DNA from: Liquidambar formosana
Taxonomy: Eukaryota; Streptophyta; Magnoliopsida; Saxifragales; Altingiaceae
Reading direction: 5' to 3'
NCBI GenBank assembly: GCA_039720395.1
Contig: CM077824.1
Span: 29,479,675-29,543,674 of the forward strand
Length of the DNA: 64,000 bases
Shown: positions 34,580 through 47,829 of the stretch, one piece after another
Numbering within the stretch: position 1 is the stretch's first letter
How the letters are laid out: every line of letters starts with the position of its first letter
Position numbers and translations under genes: made by a program
The notes under the pieces: model-generated
What the model was told of the DNA's origin: nothing
The model's database searches: none
The model's input: the letters and a program-made list of their open reading frames with translations, nothing else

Positions 34580-36613
34580 TGTTTCTTTTCTCTCTTCTAT
34601 GGATATTTATGGCATGGATATAGATCCTAGGAATGACGTCCCCCCGGAGCTCGTCGAGCGAAGGAAAAGGGGTGTCACCGAACCTAACATGGATGAATTG
34701 GAATCAATCAATTTAGGGACAAATGAATTGCCAAAGATAATTAAAATTGGGATAACCCTTTCACCACTTGAAAAAGAAAAGCTGATAGCCCTCCTAAAGG
34801 CCAACATAACGGCCTTTGCATGGTCTTATGAAGACATGCCCGGCATAGATCCAGACATTGTGCAGCACTTCATCCCCACCAATCCCCTTAAAAAGCCGGT
34901 AAAGCAAAAATTGAGAAGATTGAAACCCGAGTGGGCATTGAAGGTAAAGGAGGAAGTAACCAAACAACTCGATGCGGGGTTCCTACAGGTTGTGGAGTAT
35001 CCCAAGTGGTTATCTAATATAGTTCCCGTGCCTAAAAAGGATGGAAAAGTGAGGATGTGTGTGGATTTTCGAGATCTTAATGCAGCAAGCCCTAAGGATG
35101 ATTTCCCTTTGCCCCACATTGATGTATTGGTAGATAGTACTGTAGGACATGCGCTCCTCTCTTTCATGGATGGGTTTTCCGGATACAATCAGATAAAGAT
35201 GGCGCCGCAAGATATGGAGAAAACGGCCTTTATCACACAGTGGGGAACATATTGTTACAAAGTGATGCCGTTCGGTTTGAGAAATGCCGGGGCTACCTAT
35301 CAGAGAGCTGCTACAACATTGCTGCACGACATGATCCATAAGGAGGTGGAAGTATATGTGGACGACATGATCGTGAAGTCCGTGGATCGAGAAGGACACT
35401 TCAGGGCACTGGAAAGGTTCCTGGAGCGAGCAAAGAAGTACAACTTGCGGTTGAATCCTCAGAAATGCGCTTTTGGTGTCACTGCAGGCAAGCTATTAGG
35501 ATTCATGATTACTCAGAGAGGAATTGAGGTTGATCCGGGAAAAATCAAGGCCATTGTGGAGATGGAGCCGCCTAGCACAGAAAAGCAGATTCGCGGGTTC
35601 TTGGGGAGAATTCAGTACATAAGCAGGTTCATTGCTAATTTGACTATGGTGTGTGAGCCGATTTTCAAGTTGCTTAAGAAGGGTGTGCCGAAGGTATGGA
35701 ATGAAGAATGTCAAGGAGCCTTTGAGACTATCAAAAGGTATTTGAATAATCCACCAATTCTAGTTCCTCCGCGACAAGGTGAGCCGTTATTGTTATACTT
35801 GACGGTCACTGAAACCGCGACGGGAGCTATGCTAGCTCAGTACCTTGAGGGGTCAAAAAAGGAGAATGCCATTTACTATCTAAGCAAAAAGATGACAGAT
35901 TATGAGGTGAGGTACAACGCCATAGAAAAGGCTTGTGTGGCTTTGGTATGGGCAACTCAGAAACTACGTCACTACATGATGTCGTATGAGGTTTTCTTGA
36001 TAAGCCGTATAGATCCACTGAAGTACTTGATAGAAAGGCCGGTTTTATCCTACAGAACTGCTCGTTGGTCGATTCTCCTCAATGAATTTGACATAAAGTA
36101 TGTAACACAGAAGTCAGTAAAAGGAAGTGTCATTGCAGATTACTTGGCTAGCTGCCCTGTGGCGTCATCAGAACAATTTAATGATCAATTCCCCGATGAG
36201 GATGTCCTGGAGATTGGAAAGAAGAGTTGGAAAGTATACTTTGATGGAGCTGCAAATAAGAGAGGGTATGGGATAGGAGTTCTACTGGTTTCACCTGAAG
36301 AAGCATTTACACCCTTGGCAGTTAAGCTAGGGTTTGAAGCAACCAACAACATTGCTGAGTATGAAGCCTGCATCCTCGCATTGGAAGCTGCACTAGAATT
36401 GGGGATCAAAGAGTTAGAGGTTTTCGGAGATTCAGCACTGATTATCTGCCAGATAAAGGGAGAGTGGAAGACTCGTGATGAGAAGCTGCTACCGTATCAT
36501 GCCTACTTAGAAGCCTTGACTAAAGAATTTGTGGAAATAGAGTTCAATTATTTGTCAAGAAATAAGAATCAGTTCGCCGATGCTTTGGCAACTCTAGCTT
36601 CCATGGTGGAAAT
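34580..36613 (+). CDS. Reverse transcriptase and dual RNase H (Ogre-E pol, 5' part)
   Basis: The open frame runs from the splice acceptor (unspliced ATG at 34551 or 34602) to the Copia-A insertion at 36614; a stop follows inside the LTR at 36630. Numbering from 34551: RT with DFRDLNAASPKDDFPLPH (about 170), PFGLRNAGATYQR (239) and the catalytic YVDDMIV (268). A Ty3-type RNase H relic follows at about 390-520 (YYLSKKMTDYEVRYNAIEKA). A second, intact-looking RNase H lies at about 558-690: YFDGAANKRGYGIG, AEYEAC, FGDSALI, FADALATLAS, carrying the D-E-D-D residues. The double RNase H is a Tat-lineage trait. The enzyme would copy element RNA into cDNA in the particle. Pol is severed just after RNase H by the nested Copia (TSD GAAAT). 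Confidence 0.9.
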
Positions 36614-38271
36614 TGTTAGGATTATGCCCTAGAGCCAATCATGGAGATGATTGTTTAGGGATTAGGAACAATCATTTGATTTCATTTATGTATGTCACAT
36701 TTATTATTGATTTAATAAAAGGGCTTATTCTATTATGTTTATATGCATCATTTATATTTACATAATATGTCCATGGAGTTAGAGTTGAGAATATGGAATT
36801 ACAAAGAGTTGTAATTTTGAGACTATAGATATATCTCTGTACTAAACTCCTTAAGCATTCCTAGTTGAAGGTTCACTATGATGGACAGTAATGAACCATA
36901 GGACTAGCACTTGTTAGGTTGACTCTATAGGAGGATAGCTAGTCTCAAGCTATTTGTGTGGAGACACTACAACCAACAAGTGGGTGCCTATTATAAGAAT
37001 AGGTACACTGAATGTGACCAAACATATGAGATAAACTGAATGGAGTTTTTTCCTGCCTGTCAATCAGTTTCTCATTGTTATAGTGGTACAAGTAATCCTT
37101 AGACCTGAGACACCATAGTTGCCTTATGCATGTAGCTTTAGAAGTTTGATAACACTAAGTGCAAATCCTATTCAGGGGTTTGCAAAGGTGTTCATTGGCC
37201 CTACTGCTATGTGTGTGAAGGCATATGAGTGATCAACAAGGGATCCATCACTCTCAGGAAAAGAGAGAGAATGTCTCATATAGCATTCATAATATAACTC
37301 ATTAAATCCATGGCCATGGTAGGATGAATATGAAAAGAGTTTCATGAGTTCATCAATGAGTTGATATCTATGAATGAGTATAAAGTAATTGAACTAGGGA
37401 CTTGACAGACTTCCATGTCCTATTAGTTCAATTGGAGACATTGTGTTGAAGGAAGGATGCAATTGTAACCTATAAACTATAACAGAAGGGTTCTTTGTAA
37501 ATGACTATTCACCTCATTAAGGACCACACCATGAGCCATATGCTAGGTGTTACTCATGGTTAGTAGAAGCCCTAATTGATATAAGTGAGTTATAATCAAT
37601 TAGGGAATTGGAAGGAGTTCCAATTAGACCCTAAATGGAAAGCGTTCCATTGTGCACACCTCGTGCTATTCCTACTACTTGATGATGTGAACCCAATGGG
37701 TCACACACTGATCATGCAAGAAGGGCTTTAAAGTCTATGAGAGAAAGGGTTTTAGTGAATAAAGAATAGTTCTTTATGGGCCTATTTGTATTTGATACAA
37801 ATAATAGGGGTTAATGTGCAATTAAAAGTAATTACACATAACCCTATTAGGGTTTCTTCCCCATGGCCAGCCCCCTTTAGTGGGCTGCCTATATAAGTCA
37901 CACTTATGTGTGACATGGAATAAGAGGCTTGCACAATAAACCCTAGCCGTCCAGCCCCTTGGAGGCTCTCTTCTCTCTCTCTCTCTTCTCCACCTCTAGC
38001 AACAACAAGGAAGAAGAAAGAAAGGACTTGAAGCTCTAGCTAGGTGTGGATACCGTTGGAGGCAGCACACTTGGGCTGCTCATTCACCGCTATCCGGAAT
38101 CAAAGCTTGGAGCAAAAAGGAGAAGACAAAAATTCTGTAAGTGTTCTAACCCTCTTTGTAGTTAGGGTTTGATTTTGTGTTATGCATAGTTAGATTCATG
38201 GGATTGGGAATCGTAGGGAAAATTTTTATATTCCACACTTCTATTTTTCCCTCCTTGTATGATTCCCAACA
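36614..38271 (+). repeat. Copia-A copy 2, 5' LTR
   Basis: TGTTAGGATTATGCC to GATTCCCAACA, 1658 bp. The likely TATA box is TATATAA at 37890-37896, followed by a (CT)n stretch near 37970. ORFs in it are fortuitous. Confidence 0.95.
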
Positions 38272-38272
38272 G

Positions 38273-38285
38273 TGGTATCAGAGCC
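38273..38285 (+). other. Primer-binding site, tRNA-iMet type
   Basis: TGGTATCAGAGCC starts one base after the LTR terminus. Standard for plant Ty1/Copia. Confidence 0.94.
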
Positions 38286-40600
38286 ATGATTATGCATAAT
38301 ACAAAATGCATATGGGCTGGTAATTATGGTGTAGTTGAATGATTCAAAAATCTGGAAAATTTTTTCTGCATAATTGGTTTTCCTCCATGGCTGAACCTAG
38401 GGTTTGGAACCCTAGGTCAATTCTCTTCTACTCCTCTTCTAATTGATGGTTAAGTGTATCCATGGATGCAATAGGTTGCATAGGGTTTGAGTTTGGAGAA
38501 GAAGAATAAGGAAACTAGGGTTTTATAAAACTGTTATGAACAGTTTTCATGGTTGCCATGAAAAACCGTCATCTTGTTTTGCATGCCGAATTCAGAGTTC
38601 TTCTCCAAAATTTTCGAGCCATATATGGTTAGAAAGGTCTTCGAATAAGCTTTCCAACCCAACAAACGGTGCGTCAATCCGAGTTCTGTAGTGAAAGTTA
38701 TGAATTTTTTACTACAGGCTGTTTGGAAAGACAGTTTTGCTCGGGAATGATGCAATAGCCACAACTTTGAGTTATTGATGGAGATCAAAGGCATGGCAAT
38801 GGTTGCCACCACTTGGGTTATGTTCTAGACATGGTAGGGAAAGGTTCCCAAGCATTTAGATGCATCATAATTGGATTAAGATGCTAGAACAGAAGGAAGA
38901 AGGAGAAGAACACCATGGAGGCTGAATCTGGGTTTTAGAACCCTAAGGTTCTTGCAATTAATTCTAATTAAAGCTGCTGTATTTATGATGGAAGATCATT
39001 GTAGGATCATTATATATCATGTGTATATGATTTTCTTTAAGTTTCAAAAAGGTTTTGATGGAAAAAGATTCAAAAAGTTTGAAAATTTTTCATGAACAGC
39101 ATAGCAGAATTTTTCTGCAGAAAAGTCATCAATGGAGTTTTGATTAGAACTTGAGTTAGGGAACTCCAAATTGCATGAAACCAATTGCATTAGTTTCCTA
39201 AGACATGTAGGATACTGGGAAAATTCGTTTGGTAGCCTAATTCATTCATCTTGCTGGGTTTTAAATCAATTTCTGACCATGGACAGTATGCTGTCAAATT
39301 CTGGGCAGCCTACTGTTGTTTTAATTGTTTAGAACAATTGGTGATGATTTGATCATCCAAACCTCTTCTATTAGCTTAGTATTTCATGTAGGGACATGAT
39401 ACAAAAGCTGGTTTCAATGGAGGAGTCGAATTGAAAAGGATTTAGAAGCTATTGTGACCTTCAAGGTCTGCAACAATGGCTCCAGCAATGGGTTTTGGAA
39501 ACCCTGATTGTTCTTGATGATGGCAGCCACTTCCACCACTTCTCACGTGTCCAGAGGCTTGTCCCACACCCCTAGGATGTTCTCCCATGACTGGCCATGG
39601 CCTCCCACAGTCGTTGGTGGCCATGGCAGCCTAGCCAAGCTCAGGCAGCCCCCTGGTAGTGACGGCTGCATAGAGTTAAGGATGAAACCCTAATTTTGAG
39701 TTAATGATGAAACCCTAATTTCATTATGGCATTAATTAAACCCTAATTGGAATATTAATTACCTTAATTAAGAGTTAATGATTGGTCATTAAATGAGCAA
39801 TCATGGTTATTAATTGTTAGGGCATAATTAATACCATTAATGATGTCTAGGGTTAGGGTTTTGATAACCCTAATTAGTGTAATTAATTAAGGGTAATAAA
39901 TACCATATTTGGCATTAATTAAACCCTAATCCCTTTTATTAAATACCGTATGAACCTAGGGTTTTAATGATTGGTTATTAAATGACCAATCATAAGGCAT
40001 TTAATGATTAGGGCTTGCATTTAGGGTTTAGGGTTATGCATTTAGGGTTTAGGGTTTTAGGAAACCCTAATACACTAATTCATCATTTAATTGATTTTAT
40101 TTAATTCCCATGTTAATTATTTAATTAATATTGATTAATTTTATAATGTTTTAAATGGTTTAAAATACAATTGGGGATTAAATTAAAATCTGGAAATTCT
40201 TAATTAAATGAAATTGTTTTGTTTAAATAAGGAAACCCTAATATTGGATATTAGAGTTATTTTAGGAAACTTTATATGTTTCTATTAATTTGATTAATTG
40301 AAACTAAATGTCTTAAATGTTAAGACTTTATTTAATTCTGGATATTTTTGTTTAAACCTAATAAGATTAGGATGCATTAATGAGATTAATGTAAATCATT
40401 CAAGAGAATTACCATAATGCCCATATGTTTTAATGCTTACAGTTTTTCTTTACATTATGCAATGAGATTGTATGTATGTGTTTGGATGATGATTATGGAC
40501 TATACCCCTTAAACCAATTGTGATTGGCCGTCTTATGAATGGGTTGTTATTATTTACAAGAGTTGTAATTTTATTAAGGTGATGTAATTTATTTGGGGCT
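38286..40600 (+). other. Copia-A leader, non-coding
   Basis: Homologous in reverse to 1-2138. It is rich in TTAGGGTTT motifs (39840-40080) and diverged CCAAT inverted repeats near 39778 and 39966. No ORF is supported. Confidence 0.7.
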
Positions 40601-43600
40601 TGCATGCCACCTTCCCTCTCCCTCTCTCTCTATCATTCTCTTATGTACCCCACATTCCCCTTATGTATCCCTTTCTTTAAATTATGTAAATGTTATGTAA
40701 TCGAGAGCGCACTAAGGAGCATGGTGGACCCAAAGGAGCATGATAGAGCCCAACAACCCAATGGTGGAGACCATCAAGCCAAGGGAGCAGATTGAAGGAC
40801 TTGAAAGCTTAGAGAAGTTTTTCAAGAAAGCATGCATGTTACGAATGGTTTATTTTACGATCACCTACACCCACCTTAGACCTTGGATTCAATCTATTGG
40901 CTTGGATTGAATCCTCTCAAAGTCCATAATCATCATAGTGGGAGCTTTAATTTATGAGATAATTGTATTAGCTCCAATACCATAGTTTGGTATATGTTAC
41001 CTATTCACTTAGGGGCTAATATCAAAATATGGTACTTTATATATGTTGATATATAATAGCATGCGATGTATGATTTATAATAGCATGAGATGTATGATTA
41101 TAAATAGCATAATTTATATGTTTAAATTTTGATACATAGGATGCATGTTAATTTGATGAGACCCTTTAAAACCCCTCTTATTTAATATTAAGTTGAAAAT
41201 GGAGAAGTCATTGGGGAATGAATTCTTCATTGCCTTCCATCATTATAGGATCATCTAACGTCCCTTAATGTGGGTACCTGGCTGCAGACATGTAGGAGCT
41301 ACCCATGTTAAAGACATTACTTGAAACTATCACATATGAGATATCATGGGGTGCCTAAACTGGTATATACCAAGAAACTAACATGTGAGGTATATATTTG
41401 GCGAAACATACCTGTGTGAATGATGGGTTTAACTTAACTAGGGAAGTATTCCAAGAAACTAACATGTGAGGTGTATGTTCCCTAGAGGCAAAACGATTGG
41501 AACTTGCTTATGAAGCAATAGACAAAGAGTTGTCTTCTTATTGTGGGTTAGAAGTCAAGAAACTAACATGTGAGGCTTCTAGGTCACAGTGGGACCCCAA
41601 TCCCCATTAGGAATGAGATTCCCGAATTCCATTAGAGGGTGTATGGAATTTGATAAAATAGTGGGAGGTACCATATGATTAAAGACCCAATCATTATGGA
41701 TAAAAATGAAATCTAATTCTCTGTTTATGTAGATTACCTAATTACTCACCTCAAAACCCCTATTTCCTAATATATAGGATATTGATAGTTTGACTAAACC
41801 CGATTTCTTTGATTGACTTAGGAAATTGAGAATTGTTCTCAATTTCAAAAGATTAATTGTATGCTATTAGGCCTTTTATTAAAGGCCCTCCATAAAACAT
41901 CCTAAGAAGAAAAAGACACTATGCGCAATTGGCATCTTGTTGCCATGCTATATGATAGTATTGATGACTAATGAGCTTCAGAAGCAAAATTAGTCAATGC
42001 AAGTGCCTTTGATGTCCTACATCACATACAAAGGTTGTATTGTGAGTAAAATAATACTATAAAGTATAGTACTTGTAAAGGACTTCTTCTGGACTCGGAT
42101 GTAATAAAAGTTGTTTATTAATAATCATTCTTTTGAAAAATGATTAATCACATAGAATAGCTTGAGAAGCTAGATGTGATTTAAAATGGAAGCATAGAGG
42201 AAAGCAAGTCTTGAAAAGTCAAAGACAAAGAAATATAATTATTTTGTAGTAAACATAAGGTATTGTAAAGGGAACTTGATAAAGTATCGGTCTTCCTATA
42301 AGAACCAAACTTTTGAAGTTTTGGTTCATGCTCTAAACTAAATTGTTGGTTAGTTCTGTTTCTTGGTTTTTGGATTCTAGTATAATCTAAATCGAAGCAG
42401 AAAGTTAAGTAGATAATAAGTTACCTTTAAAAATTTTAATAGAGCAAGAGTTGCTAGATTAATTTTGGGAACTTATTTCTTAACTAGGTCATTTAAGACA
42501 TTCTAGAAATTTGATTTCTGAATTTAAATGACTAATTAGAGCGAATGCAATGTATTCTAAGAATGCAAGAGATGTAGAGACTCTCATTTAAATGTAACGA
42601 TTATGACTTGGTTATGAGATGACCAAACCCATCTTTTACTTGGTGAAGTGAAAGAGCTACATTTATAATTTGACTAATACATTGTGATGTATATAGTCAT
42701 GTAGAGCATGCATTCAATTACAGTAGACTCATCTTAGAATACCATAGCTCAATGGTGAATCTAAGAGAACGAATTGAACCCTATTAAGATATGGTTTGAT
42801 CCATAATGAGTTTTACTAATGTATCCATCTAGGATATACCTTAAAATTGCTACATATTGATAATTTAGGGTTTACTCCAGTTTTGTCCCAATTATATCAG
42901 ATATGATATGGGAAGAAACCCAACTTAAAGAAGTTAAGGCTTGGGCTTGTGCTACGTTTGTCTGGAAACATAATGTAGACAATCTGGAAATAAGGTCAAG
43001 TAAGTGTTGAATTGTGGTATATCCTAAAAGTGGTTGGGATAGTATTTCTAATACTCTAATGAGCAAAAGTTGTCCATTAGGATGATTGCTGGATTTTCTT
43101 GAGAAAGAGTTCATTCAAGAAAGATGCAAAAGTAGATAGAATTTACAAAATTGTTTGTAAAGCCGCAAACCAACAAAGATCCAACCGTTGCCCCTATTGA
43201 GGCAAAACCTTTAATTACACCACATTCTTTTCATAGATCAAATTGGATATTTCTTTAACATAAGAGAGATATTGTATCTCCATTAGAATGTGAAAGAATT
43301 GTTCTTTGGTGATAAAGATCACCAAGATAATCCTATTGATTATGATTAGGCGATGTTTGACATCAACTTGAGAAATGACTAAGAGTCATTAAATCCAATA
43401 TGGATAGGTAGAGACCTAAAAGGCTTGGCTATTTAAGAATGTTTTCAGCATAGGCAAAAAGTTGTCTATAAAGAAACTTGTTTGATAATAGTTATGCTGA
43501 AATCCATTTGGATCTTGTTATTCATAAACACACATTTTGAATATGAGATATGTCAAAAAGGATATAAAGATGTTATATCAAATGGTGAAAAACCATAAAA

Positions 43601-44636
43601 GTGTGTAAGTTATAGAAGTCTATTAATAGACTACAAGGTTCTCATAATTAGAACATCTATAAAGTTGAAGTAATCAAATTGTTTGATTTCTCTCATTGTA
43701 TAGATGGACCATGAGTGTATAAAAGGTTAGTGGGAGTGCGATCGTTTTTCTTTATCCTAAGTATGGATGACATCATAATCATTATGAATGATATATGAAT
43801 GTTATCTAATGTAAAGTTTTAGTTTTTGGAGAAAAACTAATTCATGAAAGATTTGGCAAAAGCATCCAATAAGATCTATAGAGATAGATCATATAGATTG
43901 CTAAGTATTTCCAAATCATCAAACATAGTTGAAATGTTGAAGGAGTTCAACATGGAGAATTCTAAGGGAGGTTTGATTTACTTCAGATAAGAATTCATTA
44001 TTCAAGGGCATGTGCCCTAGGATAACACAAGTAAGGTTCTTAAAGTGTTAAGAAGCCTTATTCTATACTATGTATTGAACCTGATATCTATTATGTTGTA
44101 ATTGTTACAAATAGTTATCAGTCAATTCAAATTTGGAATATTGGATTGTATATGGAAATTGTAAACTCATAGTAGATGGGTATATGGATTTGGATATAAT
44201 CCATATGGGGTATATTTTATATTCACTTTAGTTGGTGAAATACTTAATGGAAGAACTGTATGAAAGATACAGTGGATTCCATTATTAAGGGTGAATTAAT
44301 TGTCGCATTGTCTAGGAGACTGTTTGGATCTATAAGTTCATTTAGAACTTGGAGTTGTTCCTTCCATTGAGTTGCCCACACCTTGTTTTGTGACAACAAT
44401 GGGTCTATAGCTCAAGTATAGGAATCACGGTCTCATCAAAAGTCCAAACACATAGAGCGGCAATTCCAAGTGATTAGAGGAATCATTGGAAAAGGTAATA
44501 GATACATTACAGAAGATATTATCTACATAAGTTTTTGTAGACCTACTGACTAAAGCTTTAAAACATAATTGGTTATGTCTAAGACCAACATCTTGAGAAG
44601 ATAGGTATGCGATACATGGTCAATTGGCTTTAGTGC
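40601..44636 (+). pseudogene. Decayed Copia gag-pol relic
   Basis: No continuous frame remains. Recognisable pol fragments appear in order despite many stops and shifts: an integrase C-terminal linker FLEKEFIQERCKSR (about 43090-43135), RT pieces KVSGSAIVFL (about 43715-43755) and EPDIYYVVIVTNSYQSIQI (about 44075-44135), and an RNase H end VDLLTKALKHNWL (about 44527-44565). The 40600-42900 stretch has no identifiable gag; it contains four to five copies of an AAGAAACTAACATGTGAGG motif (41370-41580). Decay is far greater than the 0.3% LTR divergence allows, so it predates this insertion. Confidence 0.72.
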
Positions 44637-44647
44637 AAGTGGGAGAT
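44637..44647 (+). other. Polypurine tract (Copia-A copy 2)
   Basis: AAGTGGGAGAT is directly before the 3' LTR terminus TGTTAGG at 44648. It primes plus-strand cDNA in Ty1/Copia elements. Confidence 0.85.
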
Positions 44648-46305
44648 TGTTAGGATTATGCCCTAGAGCCAATCATGGAGATGATTGTTTAGGGATTAGG
44701 AACAATCATTTGATTTCATTTATGTATGTCACATTTATTATTGATTTAATAAAAGGGCTTATTCTATTATGTTTATATGCATCATTTATATTTACATAAT
44801 ATGTCCATGGAGTTAGAGTTGAGAATATGGAATTACAAAGAGTTGTAATTTTGAGACTATAGATATATCTCTGTACTAAACTCCTTAAGCATTCCTAGTT
44901 GAAGGTTCACTATGATGGACAGTAATGAACCATAGGACTAGCACTTGTTAGGTTGACTCTATAGGAGGATAGCTAGTCTCAAGCTATTTGTGTGGAGACA
45001 CTACAACCAACAAGTGGGTGCCTATTATAAGAATAGGTACACTGAATGTGACCAAAGATATGAGATAAACTGAATGGAGTTTTTTCCTGCCTGTCAATCA
45101 GTTTCTCATTGTTATAGTGGTACAAGTAATCCTTAGACCTGAGACACCATAGTTGCCTTATGCATGTAGCTTTAGAAGTTTGATAACACTAAGTGCAAAT
45201 CCTATTCAGGGGTTTGCAAAGGTGTTCATTGGCCCTACTGCTATGTGTGTGAAGGCATATGAGTGATCAACAAGGGATCCATCACTCTCAGGAAAAGAGA
45301 GAGAATGTCTCATATAGCATTCATAATATAACTCATTAAATCCATGGCCATGGTAGGATGAATATGAAAAGAGTTTCATGAGTTCATCAATGAGTTGATA
45401 TCTATGAATGAGTATAAAGTAATTGAACTAGGGACTTGACAGACTTCCATGTCCTATTAGTTCAATTGGAGACATTGTGTTGAAGGAAGGATGCAATTGT
45501 AACCTATAAACTATAACAGAAGGGTTCTTTATAAATGACTATTCACCTCATTAAGGACCACACCATGAGCCATATGCTAGGTGTTACTCATGGTTAGTAG
45601 AAGCCCTAATTGATATAAGTGAGTTATAATCAATTAGGGAATTGGAAGGAGTTCCAATTAGACCCTAAATGGAAAGCGTTCCATTGTGCACACCTCGTGC
45701 TATTCCTACTACTTGATGATGTGAACCCAATGGGTCACACACTGATCATGCAAGAAGGGCTTTAAAGTCTATGAGAGAAAGGGTTTTAGTGAATAAAGAA
45801 TAGTTCTTTATGGGCCTATTTGTATTTGATACAAATAATAGGGGTTAATGTGCAATTAAAAGTAATTACACATAACCCTATTAGGGTTTCTCCCCCATGG
45901 CCAGCCCCCTTTAGTGGGCTGCCTATATAAGTCACACTTATGTGTGACATGGAATAAGAGGCTTGCACAATAAACCCTAGCCGTCCAGCCCCTTGGAGGC
46001 TCTCTTCTCTCTCTCTCTCTTCTCCACCTCTAGCAACAACAAGGAAGAAGAAAGAAAGGACTTGAAGCTCTAGCTAGGTGTGGATACCGTTGGAGGCAGC
46101 ACACTTGGGCTGCTCATTCACCGCTGTCCGGAATCAAAGCTTGGAGCAAAAAGGAGAAGACAAAAATTCTGTAAGTGTTCTAACCCTCTTTGTAGTTAGG
46201 GTTTGATTTTGTGTTATGCATAGTTAGATTCATGGGATTGGGAATCGTAGGGAAAATTTTTATATTCCGCACTTCTATTTTTCCCTCCTTGTATGATTCC
46301 CAACA
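44648..46305 (+). repeat. Copia-A copy 2, 3' LTR
   Basis: 1658 bp, about 99.7% identical to the 5' LTR by eye: the five differences are near 45056, 45532, 45893, 46126 and 46269. It is followed by the duplicated GAAAT and then by the continuing Ogre-E pol. Confidence 0.95.
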
Positions 46306-47655
46306 GAAATCCCAGATGGTGGGAATGTAAAACCGTTGGTGATAGAATGTAGAGAAAAACCTGTGTATTGCTGTTCTATTTGAGAAGGAGAGTTGAAAGA
46401 TGGCCATCCTTGGTACTATGACATCATGAAATTCATTGAGGAAAAGGAGTATCCTGAAGGAGCAACCCGCGTTGATAGGAGAACACTGAGGAGACTAGCA
46501 AGTCACTATGTCTTGTGTGGAGGAAAGCTATACCGAAGGTCATACGATGGGGTCCATCTGTTGTGTGTCACTGAGGAAGAAGCCGAACGTCTTGTTAGTG
46601 AAATCCATGAAGGAGTTGGAGCACCGCACATGAATGGTTATATGCTAGCTAAGAAAATCATGCGGTTAGGCTACTATTGGTCTACAATGGAGAGAGATTG
46701 CCATGCACATGTTAAGTAGTGTCACAAATGTCAAGTCTTTGCTAATGGACAACACCTACCTTCCATGCCTTTGACAAGTATGTCGTCACCTTGGCCGTTT
46801 GCAGTGTGGGGAATAGATATAATTGGACAGATTAAGCCGAAAGCCTCCAATGGGCATGAGTACATCTTGGTAGCTATCGATTACTTCACTAAGTGGGTAG
46901 AGGCAGCATCTTTCAAGACCCTGAACGCCAAGAAGGTAGCACAGTTCATACAGCTCAACATCATCTACAGGTATGGGGTACCCCATGAGATCATTTCAGA
47001 CAATGGTCAGCACTTTCAGAAAGAAACCAAGGAGCTTTTGCAGAAATACAACATAGTGCACCATTTATCCTCCCCTTATCGCCCGCAGACTAATGGAACA
47101 GTGGAGGCCGCCAACAAGAATGTTAAGAAGATACTACAGAAAACAGCTGACACCTACACTGATTGGCATGAGAAGTTGCCATTAGCCTTGTGGGGCTATA
47201 GAACATCTGTGAGATCATCAACAGGGGCTACCCCTTATTCCTTGGTGTATGGGATGGAGGCTGTTTTGCCTATTGAGTTGGAGGTACCGTCATTACGGGT
47301 TGCTGTGGAAAGTCAGATAACAGAAGCAGATTGGGTTAAGAACCGTTATAATGAGCTGGCATTGCTCGATGAAAGGCGATTGAGGGCCTTGTATTATATG
47401 CAGGGATATCAGCGAAGGGTTGCAAGAGCATTTAACAAGCATGTCAAAGACCGAGGTTTGAAGACAGGGGATTTGGTGTTGAAAGAAATCAGAGCTCCAA
47501 TTTTTGATCCACGAGGGAAGTTCAAGCCAAGTTGGGGTGGCCCGTATGTTATCAAGGAGATATTACCAGCAGGGGCTGTTCGCCTCATGGATTTGGATGG
47601 AATTGAGTTCGCTCGCCCTACCAATTTGGATCAATTGAAGAAGTACTATGTATAA
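46306..47655 (+). pseudogene. Integrase part of Ogre-E pol, with two nonsense codons
   Basis: The pol frame resumes after the Copia-A insertion. In-frame stops are TGA at 46381-46383 and TAG at 46717-46719; otherwise the frame is open. The HHCC zinc-binding region is at about 46600-46740 (EIHEGVGAPH, then CHAHVK*CHKC, the stop falling between the paired cysteines). The catalytic core shows D in WGIDIIG, D in SDNGQ and E in GTVEAANKN. The C-terminal part has WGGPYVIKEI, a GPY-type motif; there is no chromodomain. An intact enzyme would insert element cDNA into the genome. The stops lie just upstream of, and within, the HHCC region and truncate everything after RNase H even without the Copia insert. 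Confidence 0.9.
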
Positions 47656-47738
47656 GGCCTGCTAGGTTGAAAACCCATAAGGGCGGCCTAGGCAAAAGTT
47701 AAGGCATTTGAACTACGAGGGCCTGATTCCCCATTCCT

Positions 47739-47829
47739 AAAAATAAAAAAAATAAAAAAAATAAAAAAAAAAAAAAAAAGAGAAAAATGAAGAAAAATGA
47801 AAAAAAATGAAAAAAAATTGAAAAAAGGA
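47739..47829 (+). repeat. A-rich tract between pol and antisense ORF
   Basis: Ninety bases of A runs with scattered T and G (AAATGAAA-type repeats), between the pol stop (47655) and the end of the antisense ORF (48012). It is followed by GGGGATACGTAGGCAGCCCA. It separates two convergent transcription units. Not coding: the minus-strand ORF at 47699-47893 is a poly-Phe artefact. Confidence 0.75.

Larger units (their letters stand above)
36614..46305 (+). mobile_element. Copia-A element, copy 2 (complete ends, non-autonomous), TSD GAAAT
   Basis: LTRs 36614-38271 and 44648-46305 (both 1658 bp, about 5 differences) flanked by GAAAT (36609-36613, 46306-46310). PBS at 38273-38285, polypurine tract 44637-44647. 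The 6.4-kb interior has only decayed traces of Copia pol and no ORF beyond about 90 codons, so this copy could not have encoded its own machinery. It interrupts Ogre-E pol between RNase H and integrase. Family members in this window: 1-3819, 62263-63916 and, more distant, 23813-25505. Confidence 0.94.
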
